The notes below the pieces were generated by a model. That model was not told where the DNA came from. It searched no databases and worked only from the letters and a program-made list of their open reading frames with translations. From JACCYQ01 sp036675565 (GTDB lineage: Bacteria > Bacteroidota > Bacteroidia > Chitinophagales > Chitinophagaceae): a stretch of DNA of 64,000 nt. This document shows positions 53,322 through 62,933 of the stretch, in pieces. The translations under genes were made by a program, and so were the position numbers. Where the stretch lies: contig JAKFER010000216.1 in the NCBI GenBank assembly GCA_036675565.1, forward strand, positions 1 through 64,000, written 5' to 3'. Each line of letters begins with the position of its first letter. Within the stretch, counting starts at the first letter, position 1.

Positions 53322-56144
53322 TTAGTGCGCCTGTAACCAATTTAAACCTGTGCCCACTTCAGCATCAGTAGGAACGCCATTGGGTAATGGCAAAGCGGTT
53401 TGCATGCATTCAAGGATGATGGGTTTAATCATTTCCACTTCGTCTTTATGTGCATCAAAAACCAATTCATCATGTACCTGTAAAATCATTTTTGATTTCA
53501 AATTAAGCTTACTAAATTCTTCATGCACCCGTATCATGGCCAGTTTGATCATATCTGCCGCTGTTCCTTGTATGGGTGAATTGATGGCGTTCCGTTCGGC
53601 GAAACCACGTACCGTAAAGTTGCCTGAGTTAATATCCTTCAACCATCTTTTACGACCCATCAGCGTTTGTACATACCCGTTTTCCCTGGCAAATTTGATC
53701 GTGTCATCCATATATGCCTGTATGTTGGGAAATTGTTTTTTATAATTTTCGATGATCTCTTTGGCTTCGCCACGGGATACATTCAGGTTCTCAGCCAAAC
53801 CAAATGCGCCCTGCCCGTATATAATTCCAAAGTTTACACTCTTGGCTTTGTAGCGCATTTCTTTGGTTACTTCATCTTCAGCAACACTAAAAACTTTTGC
53901 CGCAGTTGATGTATGAATGTCTTTGCCCGAAGTAAAAGCCTCGCACATGTTTGGATCACCACTGATGGCCGCAACAATGCGTAATTCAATCTGTGAATAA
54001 TCCGCACTGACCAACAAATATTCTTCATTGCGAGGAATAAATGCCTTCCTGATCTCCCTGCCTTTTTCCGTGCGAATAGGAATATTCTGCAGGTTAGGAT
54101 TATTACTGCTTAACCTTCCTGTAACGGCGATCGTTTGTCCATAACAGGTATGCACACGTCCTGTTTTGGCATTGATCAATTTAGGTAATGAATCAACATA
54201 AGTTGATTTTAACTTCGTCAGTTCACGAAAAGCAAGGATGTCATCAACGATCTTATTGCTATTCGCTAATTTGAGCAAAACATCTTCACCAGTAGCGTAT
54301 TGACCTCCCTTGGTTTTTTTTGCTTTGGGATCCAGTTGCAGTTTTTCAAACAACACCTCTCCCAATTGCTTGGGTGATGCCAGGTTGAAACGAACACCTG
54401 CTTGCTCATAAACACTTTTCTCCCTAATCAATGCTTCCTTTTCCAGTTCCTTCGAATATTCATTTAAGAATTCCATATCAACCTTAACACCCTGGAATTC
54501 CATATCCGTCAATACTTTTACCAAAGGCGTTTCAACTTCTTCAAAAACTTTTTTTACATCTTTCTTATCCAGTAATGGTTGAAAACTATTTTTTAACTGC
54601 AGGGTAATGTCCGCATCTTCCACCGCGTATTCTTTTATCAGGTCCAGATCTACATCCCGCATGGTACCCTGGCCCTTGCCTTTTTTGCCAATCAGTTCTT
54701 CAATATGAATGGGTTCATAACCCAGGAACTGCGCACTTAAAAGATCCATGTTCCTGCGGCCTTCCGGTTCAATAACATAATGTGCCACCATGGTGTCAAA
54801 CACTTCTCCTTTAAATTCTATTCCATACCATTTCAATACAAGCAAGTCGTATTTGATGTTTTGACCTATCCACACTTTACTGGCATCATCAAAAACGGGT
54901 CTGAACATTTCAACTATCCGGGTAGCATCTGTTTTATCTGGCGGGCATGGTACATAATAACCTTCTCCTGGTGTGACGCAAAAACTTAATCCTACCAATT
55001 CGCAATTATTGGCATCGATTCCTGTCGTTTCTGTATCAAAAGAAATTTCTTTAAAAGGTTTTAATTTTTCTACCAGTTCCCTGATCGCATCGTCGCCTTC
55101 AATAACCAAATAATTATGGGTTGTGTTATTGATATTTTTTCCTGCCGGCAGCCCGGTAGCTGGAGTATCCTCTTCTATTTCTTCTTTTGGTTTTACTGCT
55201 ACCTGTGTACCGGTAATATTTCCAAACAAATCTGTTTGAACACCTTCGGGAGCGGTGCTGAAAATATTGAACTGGTCACCCAGGATTCTTTTACCGAGTG
55301 TTTTGAATTCCAACTCCGTAAACACTTCTTTTAGAACATCAACATTATATTCTTTGATGCGAAAATCTTCTTCATGAAATTCGCAGGGTACATCGACAAT
55401 GATCGTTGCCAGCTTTTTACTTAAAATCGCAAGCTCTTTTCCGGCCATCACTTTTTGGCCCAAGGCACCTTTGATGCTGGCAGCATTCTCCAGCACATTT
55501 TCCAATGTTTCATATTCAGCTAATAATTTGGCGGCCGTTTTTTCACCTACACCCGGAATACCCGGAATATTATCAACCGCATCACCCATCAAACCTAAAA
55601 TATCAATGACCTGCGAAACGGATTTGATATTCCATTTTTCACATACTTCTTTGGGACCTAAAATTTCGAATGTGCCTCCCTGGTAGCCAGGTTTATAAAT
55701 TTTGATATGCTCGGAAACTAATTGTCCATAATCTTTATCCGGTGTTACCATAAAAACTTCGTAACCTGCTTTTTCAGCCTGTTGTGCCAGGCCGCCAATG
55801 AGGTCATCGGCTTCGTAACCATCACATTCAACTACGGGAATATTAAAACCCTGGATGATCTTTTTAATATCGGGTAAAGAAATGAGGAGGTCTTCCGGTG
55901 CTTCCTGCCGGTTGGCTTTATAATCTACAAAATCCGTATGTCTTTCCGTGGGTGCGAAGGAATCGAATGCCACCGCTATATGCGTTGGCTTTTCTTTATT
56001 GATCAGGTCGACCAGGGTGCTGGTAAACCCAAATTGTGCATTGGTGTTTTTGCCTTTAGATGTCAATCGTGGACTGCGGATCAATGCATAATATGCCCGG
56101 TAAATAAGGGCCATTGCATCCAGCAGGAATAATTTTTTGCTCAT
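53322..56144 (-). CDS. polA: DNA polymerase I
   Basis: A 940-aa three-domain enzyme: 5'-3' exonuclease (1-290; LLDAMALIYRAYYA, DGYEADDLIGGLA), 3'-5' exonuclease (about 345-540; SFDTETTGID, NIKYDLL, EDADITL carry the metal ligands, so proofreading should be active) and polymerase (about 560-940; SADYSQIELRI and the VHDELVFDA end). It fills gaps and removes RNA primers. The length is normal. It lies upstream of the YdeI and SMUG2-like genes on the same strand. Confidence 0.98.
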   Translation of the reverse strand: MSKKLFLLDAMALIYRAYYALIRSPRLTSKGKNTNAQFGFTSTLVDLINKEKPTHIAVAFDSFAPTERHTDFVDYKANRQEAPEDLLISLPDIKKIIQGFNIPVVECDGYEADDLIGGLAQQAEKAGYEVFMVTPDKDYGQLVSEHIKIYKPGYQGGTFEILGPKEVCEKWNIKSVSQVIDILGLMGDAVDNIPGIPGVGEKTAAKLLAEYETLENVLENAASIKGALGQKVMAGKELAILSKKLATIIVDVPCEFHEEDFRIKEYNVDVLKEVFTELEFKTLGKRILGDQFNIFSTAPEGVQTDLFGNITGTQVAVKPKEEIEEDTPATGLPAGKNINNTTHNYLVIEGDDAIRELVEKLKPFKEISFDTETTGIDANNCELVGLSFCVTPGEGYYVPCPPDKTDATRIVEMFRPVFDDASKVWIGQNIKYDLLVLKWYGIEFKGEVFDTMVAHYVIEPEGRRNMDLLSAQFLGYEPIHIEELIGKKGKGQGTMRDVDLDLIKEYAVEDADITLQLKNSFQPLLDKKDVKKVFEEVETPLVKVLTDMEFQGVKVDMEFLNEYSKELEKEALIREKSVYEQAGVRFNLASPKQLGEVLFEKLQLDPKAKKTKGGQYATGEDVLLKLANSNKIVDDILAFRELTKLKSTYVDSLPKLINAKTGRVHTCYGQTIAVTGRLSSNNPNLQNIPIRTEKGREIRKAFIPRNEEYLLVSADYSQIELRIVAAISGDPNMCEAFTSGKDIHTSTAAKVFSVAEDEVTKEMRYKAKSVNFGIIYGQGAFGLAENLNVSRGEAKEIIENYKKQFPNIQAYMDDTIKFARENGYVQTLMGRKRWLKDINSGNFTVRGFAERNAINSPIQGTAADMIKLAMIRVHEEFSKLNLKSKMILQVHDELVFDAHKDEVEMIKPIILECMQTALPLPNGVPTDAEVGTGLNWLQAH

Positions 56145-56256
56145 GCCGCTAAGTTAAGCTGCATACAGACCTGCTCCAAAAGCCGTTTATTTTCCAATGA
56201 AATTTATGACAGTTAGGGAAATTGGCCAGGTAACAACAGGACCAGTAACCAGTGAT

Positions 56257-56403
56257 TTACTTGTTGGTATATGCAGTGAAATCCTTTTGGTAATTACCTG
56301 AAAAGTCGGGGATACCAGCATCTTTATGAATAAAGTTTAAATAAAGGGCAAGAGCCAGGATTGCAAAAGCCAGGATATTTAAAACTGAAAGGCGCAATTT
56401 CAT
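56257..56403 (-). CDS. Small single-pass membrane protein
   Basis: A 48-aa candidate gene starting MKLRLSVLNILAFAILALALYLNFIHKD, a typical signal anchor, followed by a short external tail. An upstream in-frame ATG (56442) exists but precedes the signal. No domain is recognised. It is plausible because it is compact and lies in an otherwise empty gap between polA and uvrB, but homologues would be needed to confirm it. Confidence 0.5.
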   Translation of the reverse strand: MKLRLSVLNILAFAILALALYLNFIHKDAGIPDFSGNYQKDFTAYTNK

Positions 56404-56500
56404 TGGATTTGGTTTTAAGGATATACAGATAGACAAACCCATAAACTTTTAAATCAATATATTATTGTATACATCCCAAAATATACTTGCAAACCAATTT

Positions 56501-58531
56501 CTATTTATTCATTTCTTCCAGCTTTTTTTGCATCCCAAACATTTCGTCCCTTAGCCTGGCAGCTTCCATAAAGTCCAAATCACGGGCTGCTTTTTCCATT
56601 TCCTTTTTGATCCGGGAAATGGCTTTTTGCATTTGAGGAATGGTTTGATATTCGGCATTATTTTCCGCGGCTACTGTAACCACATCATTCACCGCATAAG
56701 GAGAGTTTGGATCATAGCCTTTTATTTCCAAAACAGATGTTTGAGCAAATACCTGGTCTTTTGATTTTATAATTGTTTTTGGAGTGATGTTGTGTTCAAT
56801 ATTATAGGCGATCTGTTTTTCCCTGCGGCGGGCAGTTTCATCAATCGTTTTCTGCATACTGTCCGTCATCTTATCGGCATAAAAAATGACCAGGCCATCC
56901 ACGTTCCTTGCTGCCCGACCTGCGGTTTGGGTTAATGATTTTTCATTACGCAGAAATCCTTCTTTATCTGCATCCAAAATGGCAACCAATGAAACTTCCG
57001 GCAGATCTAATCCTTCTCTTAATAAATTCACACCAACCAATACATCTATGATGCCTAACCGAAGTTCGCGAAGGATCTCCACCCGTTCCAGGGTATCTAC
57101 TTCGCTGTGAATATATTTTGATTTGATGTTGATGCGGGCTAAATACTTATCCATTTCTTCCGCCATCCGCTTGGTTAACGTAGTCACCAATACACGATCA
57201 CCTTTAGTCACCCGTTTATCAATTTCATCTAACAAATCATCTATCTGGTTTACACTGGGGCGTATTTCAATTGGTGGATCCAGCAGCCCCGTTGGCCTTA
57301 CAACCTGTTCAATGACCACACCACCGGTTTTTTCCAATTCATAATCCCCGGGAGTAGCCGAAATGTACAAAACCTGGTTCAGCATATTCTCAAACTCGTG
57401 AAAATTCAGTGGCCGGTTGTCCAATGCAGAAGGCAAACGGAAACCGTAATCAACCAAAATTAATTTCCGGCTTCTGTCACCACCATACATTCCACTTACC
57501 TGCGGAATGGTCTGGTGACTTTCATCAATCACACATAAAAAATCTTTTGGGAAATAATCAAGTAAACAAAAAGGACGTGTACCCGGATAACGACGATCAA
57601 AAAAGCGGGAGTAGTTTTCTATGCCATTGCAATAACCTAATTCCCGGATCATTTCAATATCATATTCCACTCTTTCTTTCAGCCTCTGCGCTTCAATAAA
57701 TTTACCGGTTGCTTTAAAATATTCCACCTGCGCATTCATTTCATCCTGTATCTCGTGCATCACCTGCTGCAGCATGTCTTTAGGAGCAATGTATAAGTTA
57801 GCAGGGAAAATAGCGGCATCCTGCATTTTGCCAATGCGTTTTCCTGTATTTACATCCAGCGTTTCTATCTCTTCAATTTCATCACCAAAAAAAGTAATAC
57901 GGTAACCATAATCAAGATAAGGAAGGTTTATATCTACCGTATCGCCTTTAACCCGGAAACTGCCGCGGGTAAATTCCAATGTTGTACGACTGTATAAAGA
58001 ATTAACTAACGAATGCAAAAACCCCTGCCGGCTAATGACCTGGTTTTTGTGAATGCGAATGATACTGTTCGCATACTCCTGGGGGTTACCTATACCATAA
58101 ATGCAACTCACACTGGCTACAACAATAATATCCCGGCGACCACTTAGTAAACTTGTTGTGGCTCGTAAACGGAGTTTATCCAGTTCTTCATTGATGCTAA
58201 GATCTTTTTCAATATAAGTATCACTCACCGGCATGTAAGCTTCGGGCTGGTAATAATCATAATAAGAAACAAAATATTCCACGGCATTCTCGGGGAAAAA
58301 ATGTTTGAATTCGCCATACAACTGCGCCACCAATGTTTTGTTATGCGTTAATACAAGAGTTGGTCGCTGCACCTGCTGAATTACATTGGCTACCGTATAC
58401 GTTTTACCAGAGCCCGTAACGCCTAATAATACCTGGTGTTTTTCATTGTCCAGTATACCCTGCGTTAAATGCTGTATGGCCTGGGGCTGGTCGCCTGCCG
58501 GTTGAAATGAAGACTGTAATTGAAATGGCAT
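56501..58531 (-). CDS. uvrB: UvrABC excision nuclease subunit B
   Basis: A 676-aa UvrB of standard length. GVTGSGKT (37-44) is Walker A, YYDYYQPEAY is the beta-hairpin region that opens damaged DNA, and VGVNLLREGLDLPEVSLVAILDADKEGFLRN holds motifs V-VI. The C-terminal UvrC-binding UVR domain is RIKKEMEKAARDLDFMEAARLRDE. It performs nucleotide-excision repair with UvrA and UvrC, which are encoded elsewhere. Confidence 0.98.
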   Translation of the reverse strand: MPFQLQSSFQPAGDQPQAIQHLTQGILDNEKHQVLLGVTGSGKTYTVANVIQQVQRPTLVLTHNKTLVAQLYGEFKHFFPENAVEYFVSYYDYYQPEAYMPVSDTYIEKDLSINEELDKLRLRATTSLLSGRRDIIVVASVSCIYGIGNPQEYANSIIRIHKNQVISRQGFLHSLVNSLYSRTTLEFTRGSFRVKGDTVDINLPYLDYGYRITFFGDEIEEIETLDVNTGKRIGKMQDAAIFPANLYIAPKDMLQQVMHEIQDEMNAQVEYFKATGKFIEAQRLKERVEYDIEMIRELGYCNGIENYSRFFDRRYPGTRPFCLLDYFPKDFLCVIDESHQTIPQVSGMYGGDRSRKLILVDYGFRLPSALDNRPLNFHEFENMLNQVLYISATPGDYELEKTGGVVIEQVVRPTGLLDPPIEIRPSVNQIDDLLDEIDKRVTKGDRVLVTTLTKRMAEEMDKYLARINIKSKYIHSEVDTLERVEILRELRLGIIDVLVGVNLLREGLDLPEVSLVAILDADKEGFLRNEKSLTQTAGRAARNVDGLVIFYADKMTDSMQKTIDETARRREKQIAYNIEHNITPKTIIKSKDQVFAQTSVLEIKGYDPNSPYAVNDVVTVAAENNAEYQTIPQMQKAISRIKKEMEKAARDLDFMEAARLRDEMFGMQKKLEEMNK

Positions 58532-58590
58532 AATAAACCTGCAATTTAACCAATGGAGACGAATGGTTGATTGGTTGATAAGTATAAAAA

Positions 58591-58630
58591 TTCAGGAATT
58601 GGGTATTAGGGTATTTGGAATTGGGCTAAT
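58591..58630. repeat. TTAGGAATTRGG intergenic repeat, copy 3
   Basis: CAGGAATTGGGTATTAGGG and TTTGGAATTGGGC are two further copies of the motif at 16145 and 18528. They fill the middle of the 148-bp gap between uvrB and the AsmA-like gene. Confidence 0.55.
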
Positions 58631-58679
58631 TTTCAAATTATCTAAACGCCTCAACAACTAAACATCTCAACGCTAAACA

Positions 58680-61109
58680 TTAATTGTCTTCCATCACCTT
58701 TTCCCTTGCTTTCTCAGCTTTATTGAATGGGTCCCAACTTATATCAAGTTTACCATCATCCCCTGTCTTTGCCCTTAACCGGATATTTACACCGGCACGA
58801 CCCTTATTTTGAAGTTCTTCGCTATCATCTTTGCTTAAGTTAGTAATCGGCACCTGTATGCTCATATCGGTTTTGTTTTTTGGATCATAAATACCTTGGA
58901 CAAAAAGCTTGATCACATTTGATCTTATTTCCATTCTATCTAATGCGATAGCCGACCCATTTATTTCCAATGTACTTTTTAATTCCGCAAACCGCATTTT
59001 TGAAAAATCACGTTTTTTGAATGCCACCTCGCCGATCTTCATAACTGGCTCAAAATTATTTAACTCCCCATCTTTCACGCTGAATTTTACAGTTCCCTTT
59101 AAACTATTTTCAACAATATCCGCAGCATTGGTTAATGCACCATTGATATTAACGAGGGCATTCAGTTTACCTTTCATATTATTTTGGGTGATGGCATCCT
59201 GTTCGAAATTATTAAAGGCGTAAAATATCCCAGGTATGTCTATATTATCCAGGTCCGATTTAAATGCGAGTTGACTTGATGATCCATTCTCTGTTAATGA
59301 ACCGCTGAAGTTCATATGTCCGCCTGCATGATGGAGATTAGCTTGCTGCAGGATCATTTGGTTGGTGATCATCCGCACATTGGCATTGACATCAGTAGCC
59401 TTAAATTTTTTATATAAAACATTGGCAGCATTTAATTTGATATTTGCCACCCCATCTTTTAACATCCGGTCAATATTATTGGAAACTTTGGAAAGGCTGG
59501 ATCCGGACCCCTTACTGTTTGTTTTGGCTGTTTGTTGTTTGCTGCCTATAAAGTTTAGGAAATCCTGCACATTCAAGCTGGCTGTGTTCACCTGCCAGTT
59601 TAATTCAAGATCCTGTGGATTAATATTTACCAACGCCAGGAAATTCTGCACATCTCCTTTCATTTTAAGTTTTGTGTTACCCGCATTGGCATTCAGGTAA
59701 GGGATGAAAAGATCATGATGTTTAAAAAGTAATTGTCCATTACAGTTAGTAAGGGTAAAATTCCTTGGCAGGTACTGTATATCAGCATTGCTAAAATCAA
59801 TGTTGCCATTCATGACGGGTGCAGTCGTGTCATCATTAGCAATTGATCCTTTATATTTTATATCAAACTTTCCAGAACCGCTGTTAAAACGGATAGTTCC
59901 ACTTTCAGTTATGCTGTTTATATCTGTAAGTTTAAACTGTGACTTCAAATCACATTCAAGAAAAGGATTTTTCAGATTGGTGACCAATATTTGATTTGAC
60001 ATTACCGGAATTGTTCCCCATTTACCCTTGAATCCCGATATTTTTATCATTGAATTTTCATCCGTCCTCGCAACCTTATTCACTATTTCATTGGTAAACA
60101 TAGCGGAGAAGGTGCTTTCATTCAGTTCAATGGCCGGAGATGTAACAGAAGCATTATTTACATCCATCTTTACTTTAACCAAAGGCACATATCGATATCC
60201 CATTTCACCGATAATTTCTGCTCTCAGATTTACCGGCTTGCTAATTTTAAATGAATCCAGTTTGCTGCTGATTGTACGAGTTAATATTTCTGATATTTTA
60301 CCAAGTTGAATATTGTTGGTGGAAATATCAAGGAAAAAAAATCGCGGATCGTTTTTCAAATAAAATTTTCCATTTAAAGTAAACGGGTGACGGTCGATGT
60401 TTAACCGGATATTGGGTAAGGTCAGCACGCCATCCCGCAACCTGGCTGTAAACTTTCCATCCAGTCTTTTATCTTTTAAATAACTTCCTTTTTCTGTATT
60501 GAAAGTGAGCCCATTCACTTTTGATTTCATATTGATATGCAAAATGTTCGTGGTGTCTTTTTCTTCAATTTCACAATCGGCTCTTTCAAAGAAAATATCA
60601 TGCAACTTATTACGACCAACATTTTCCATAACAAACCGCGTGTTTCTGAATAACAAATCGGGTACATGCCTGTCACCCGGTTCAGTTTGCGGATCATCTG
60701 CTTTAACCATGTTTGAATATCCTGTAGAGTCTTTATATAAATAAAAAGACGCATTATCGAAAATGATCTTACCCGGTTTGATTTTTCCGGTAAACAAACT
60801 GGAAAGACTGATCCTGATGAAAATACTTTCCGCATTTAGAAATTCATGTTTATGTTGTTGAAAGAGGGAATCCCGTATGCTGACTCCTTTTAAACGCACA
60901 GATAAGATTGGAAATGTTTTTATAAAGCCTGCACTTAATCCTTCAATCTGAACTTCTCCTTTAATAGATTTATTTAACTGGGCCTTTACTTTATCAATCA
61001 ATCCGTTTTCATTATAATACAAATAAGCAGATAACCCCACCCAAATTAATATGAGGATACTAATAAATGCCAACACGGTCCGGATGGTATATCTCTTGAA
61101 CTTTTGCAA
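58680..61109 (-). CDS. AsmA-family protein
   Basis: An 809-aa protein with one N-terminal membrane segment (about 10-30) and a long beta-rich body typical of AsmA-like bridge proteins, including a C-terminal AsmA_2-type region (AFKKRDFSKMRFAELKSTLEING, then VQGIYDPKNKTDMSIQVPI). AsmA-like proteins span the periplasm and are thought to move phospholipids to the outer membrane. The acyltransferase gene is divergent 35 bp away, which supports a lipid role. Confidence 0.88.
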   Translation of the reverse strand: MQKFKRYTIRTVLAFISILILIWVGLSAYLYYNENGLIDKVKAQLNKSIKGEVQIEGLSAGFIKTFPILSVRLKGVSIRDSLFQQHKHEFLNAESIFIRISLSSLFTGKIKPGKIIFDNASFYLYKDSTGYSNMVKADDPQTEPGDRHVPDLLFRNTRFVMENVGRNKLHDIFFERADCEIEEKDTTNILHINMKSKVNGLTFNTEKGSYLKDKRLDGKFTARLRDGVLTLPNIRLNIDRHPFTLNGKFYLKNDPRFFFLDISTNNIQLGKISEILTRTISSKLDSFKISKPVNLRAEIIGEMGYRYVPLVKVKMDVNNASVTSPAIELNESTFSAMFTNEIVNKVARTDENSMIKISGFKGKWGTIPVMSNQILVTNLKNPFLECDLKSQFKLTDINSITESGTIRFNSGSGKFDIKYKGSIANDDTTAPVMNGNIDFSNADIQYLPRNFTLTNCNGQLLFKHHDLFIPYLNANAGNTKLKMKGDVQNFLALVNINPQDLELNWQVNTASLNVQDFLNFIGSKQQTAKTNSKGSGSSLSKVSNNIDRMLKDGVANIKLNAANVLYKKFKATDVNANVRMITNQMILQQANLHHAGGHMNFSGSLTENGSSSQLAFKSDLDNIDIPGIFYAFNNFEQDAITQNNMKGKLNALVNINGALTNAADIVENSLKGTVKFSVKDGELNNFEPVMKIGEVAFKKRDFSKMRFAELKSTLEINGSAIALDRMEIRSNVIKLFVQGIYDPKNKTDMSIQVPITNLSKDDSEELQNKGRAGVNIRLRAKTGDDGKLDISWDPFNKAEKAREKVMEDN

Positions 61110-61144
61110 TTAAAATATTTATAGGGGTCTAATAATAATATGTA

Positions 61145-61735
61145 ATGCCGTTATTTGCCTTAATGAAATTATTCTGGAAAAATTACCTGCGATTCATGGG
61201 GTGGACCTGGGAGGGGGAGTTTCCCCACCTTTCAAAATACATTATAATTGTCGGGCCACATACCAGCAACCAGGATTTTATACTGGGATTGGCATATCGC
61301 AGCATTTTAAATATCTCCAAAGCCCATTTTTTGGGGAAAGAAAGTTTGTTTAAACCTCCTTTCGGGAAATTGTTTATCAAAATGGGTGGCATCCCGGTAA
61401 AACGCGATAGCAGTAACAACATGGTAAAACAAGTGGTTGATTTATTTAACAAATCAGATAACCTGATCATTGCCCTTTCACCCGAAGGAACCAGAAAAAG
61501 AACAGAAAGGTTAAGAACGGGGTTTTATCTTATTGCATCTGAAGCAAAAATACCTATCGTAATGGCGGCAATGGATTATAAAGAAAAGAAACTGGTTGTT
61601 TCGCCGCCTTTTTACACTACGGATAATGAAATCGCAGACTTTCGCTTTATTATAGATTTCTTTTCAAAAGCTGAGGGAAAATTCCCGGAAAATGGTTTTG
61701 GTCATTTATTAAACAGCCCTTTATATCATTCATAG
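61145..61735 (+). CDS. Lysophospholipid acyltransferase-family protein
   Basis: A 196-aa PlsC-related protein. The HX4D catalytic motif is His39-x4-Asp44 (GPHTSNQD), GGIPVKRD lies near 81, and SPEGTRKR (EGTR, 114-117) is the substrate-binding motif. It transfers an acyl chain to a lysophospholipid or related acceptor. It lacks an extended N-terminal anchor and is shorter than PlsC proper. It starts 35 bp from the divergent AsmA-like gene. Confidence 0.9.
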   Translation: MPLFALMKLFWKNYLRFMGWTWEGEFPHLSKYIIIVGPHTSNQDFILGLAYRSILNISKAHFLGKESLFKPPFGKLFIKMGGIPVKRDSSNNMVKQVVDLFNKSDNLIIALSPEGTRKRTERLRTGFYLIASEAKIPIVMAAMDYKEKKLVVSPPFYTTDNEIADFRFIIDFFSKAEGKFPENGFGHLLNSPLYHS

Positions 61736-61839
61736 GCTGGTAAGATTATTGTAATTCTTTTTAAACTAATATGAATCCTTGCCTATCGATTAAACTGAAG
61801 AATGTAATTACACAATTCACTCATTTCTAAATCAGAAAA

Positions 61840-62004
61840 ATGAAAAAGAAAATAATCTACCTTTTTATGCTGGTGGTAATAGCTGCCTGCAATGAAAGTG
61901 GAGAAACTTCCACTAAAGATGAAAAGGCCGCTGATTCAACCGGCACCATCGATACGATCATAAACCAGGATACTTTATTAGATTATGATGGAAAAAGGCT
62001 TTAA
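61840..62004 (+). CDS. Small lipoprotein, unrecognised
   Basis: A 54-aa protein: MKKKIIYLFMLVVIAACNE is a signal peptide ending at a lipobox Cys17, and the mature part (about 38 residues) is rich in Asp, Thr and Ser (for example KAADSTGTIDTI). It is only 54 codons long, but the lipobox and the ATG placement support it. A comparable Thr/Asp-rich lipoprotein is encoded at 25298. Confidence 0.7.
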   Translation: MKKKIIYLFMLVVIAACNESGETSTKDEKAADSTGTIDTIINQDTLLDYDGKRL

Positions 62005-62054
62005 AAATATTCAAAGAAAATTTTGATTTCCATTAACTTGAAATAAAAAAAATT

Positions 62055-62909
62055 ATGCGCTGGAGAGGAAGACAACAAAGCGGAAACGTTGAAGACCGTC
62101 GGGGCATGTCCGGCGGCGGTGTAGTAGCTGGTGGTGGCGTAGTAGGATTGATCATATACCTGATATATTCTTTTTTAGGAGGGGATCCTTCGCAAATGCC
62201 GGATGTTTTGCCGGCACCGGGAGGTGCGCAAACAGAGTTAACTGCTGAAGAAAAAGCGGCTGATGATGAAAGGGCAGAATTTGTTGCTGTTGTATTGCAG
62301 GATACAGAAGATGTCTGGAATAAAATCTATGCTGAAAATGGGGATGATTATCCAGAGCCCACGCTGGTTTTATATCGTGGCGCGGTTCAATCCGCATGCG
62401 GTTCTGCCAGTGCGGCGGTGGGCCCCTTTTACTGTCCCGGCGACCAGAAGGTTTATATTGATCTTTCTTTTCACGAGGATCTTCAAAACAAATTAAATGC
62501 ACCCGGCGACTTTGCCATGGCCTATGTAATTGCGCATGAAGTGGGTCATCATATTCAACAGGTAAATGGCACTTCGCAGAAAATGCAACAACTCAGGCAA
62601 CAAGTGTCTGAAACAGAGTACAACAAATATTCTGTGATGCTGGAATTGCAGGCCGATTTCCTGGCTGGTGTCTGGGCTCATCATGCACAAAAAATGAAAA
62701 ACATTTTACAGGAAGGTGATATTGAAGAAGCACTGAATGCAGCCAACGCCATTGGAGATGATAAACTGCAAAAAGAAGCACAGGGCAGGGTGGTACCAGA
62801 TGCATTTACGCATGGCACATCTGCCCAGCGGGTATATTGGTTTAAAAAAGGATTTACAACCGGTGATATTAACCAGGGAAATACTTTTGCAGATCCCTCC
62901 TTAAGATAA
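62055..62909 (+). CDS. Neutral zinc metallopeptidase (YpfJ-like)
   Basis: A 284-aa membrane-anchored protein. The N-terminal segment has RWRGRQQSGNVEDRRG followed by a Gly/Val-rich hydrophobic span (about 21-42). The zinc site is His161-Glu162-x2-His165 (HEVGHH) in an AYVIAHEVGHHIQQV helix, and a second Glu lies in LELQADFLAGVWAHH. This matches the YpfJ/zinc-metallopeptidase family. The substrate is not known. Confidence 0.93.
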   Translation: MRWRGRQQSGNVEDRRGMSGGGVVAGGGVVGLIIYLIYSFLGGDPSQMPDVLPAPGGAQTELTAEEKAADDERAEFVAVVLQDTEDVWNKIYAENGDDYPEPTLVLYRGAVQSACGSASAAVGPFYCPGDQKVYIDLSFHEDLQNKLNAPGDFAMAYVIAHEVGHHIQQVNGTSQKMQQLRQQVSETEYNKYSVMLELQADFLAGVWAHHAQKMKNILQEGDIEEALNAANAIGDDKLQKEAQGRVVPDAFTHGTSAQRVYWFKKGFTTGDINQGNTFADPSLR

Positions 62910-62933
62910 ATCAAATGATATCCTTAACTGAAT

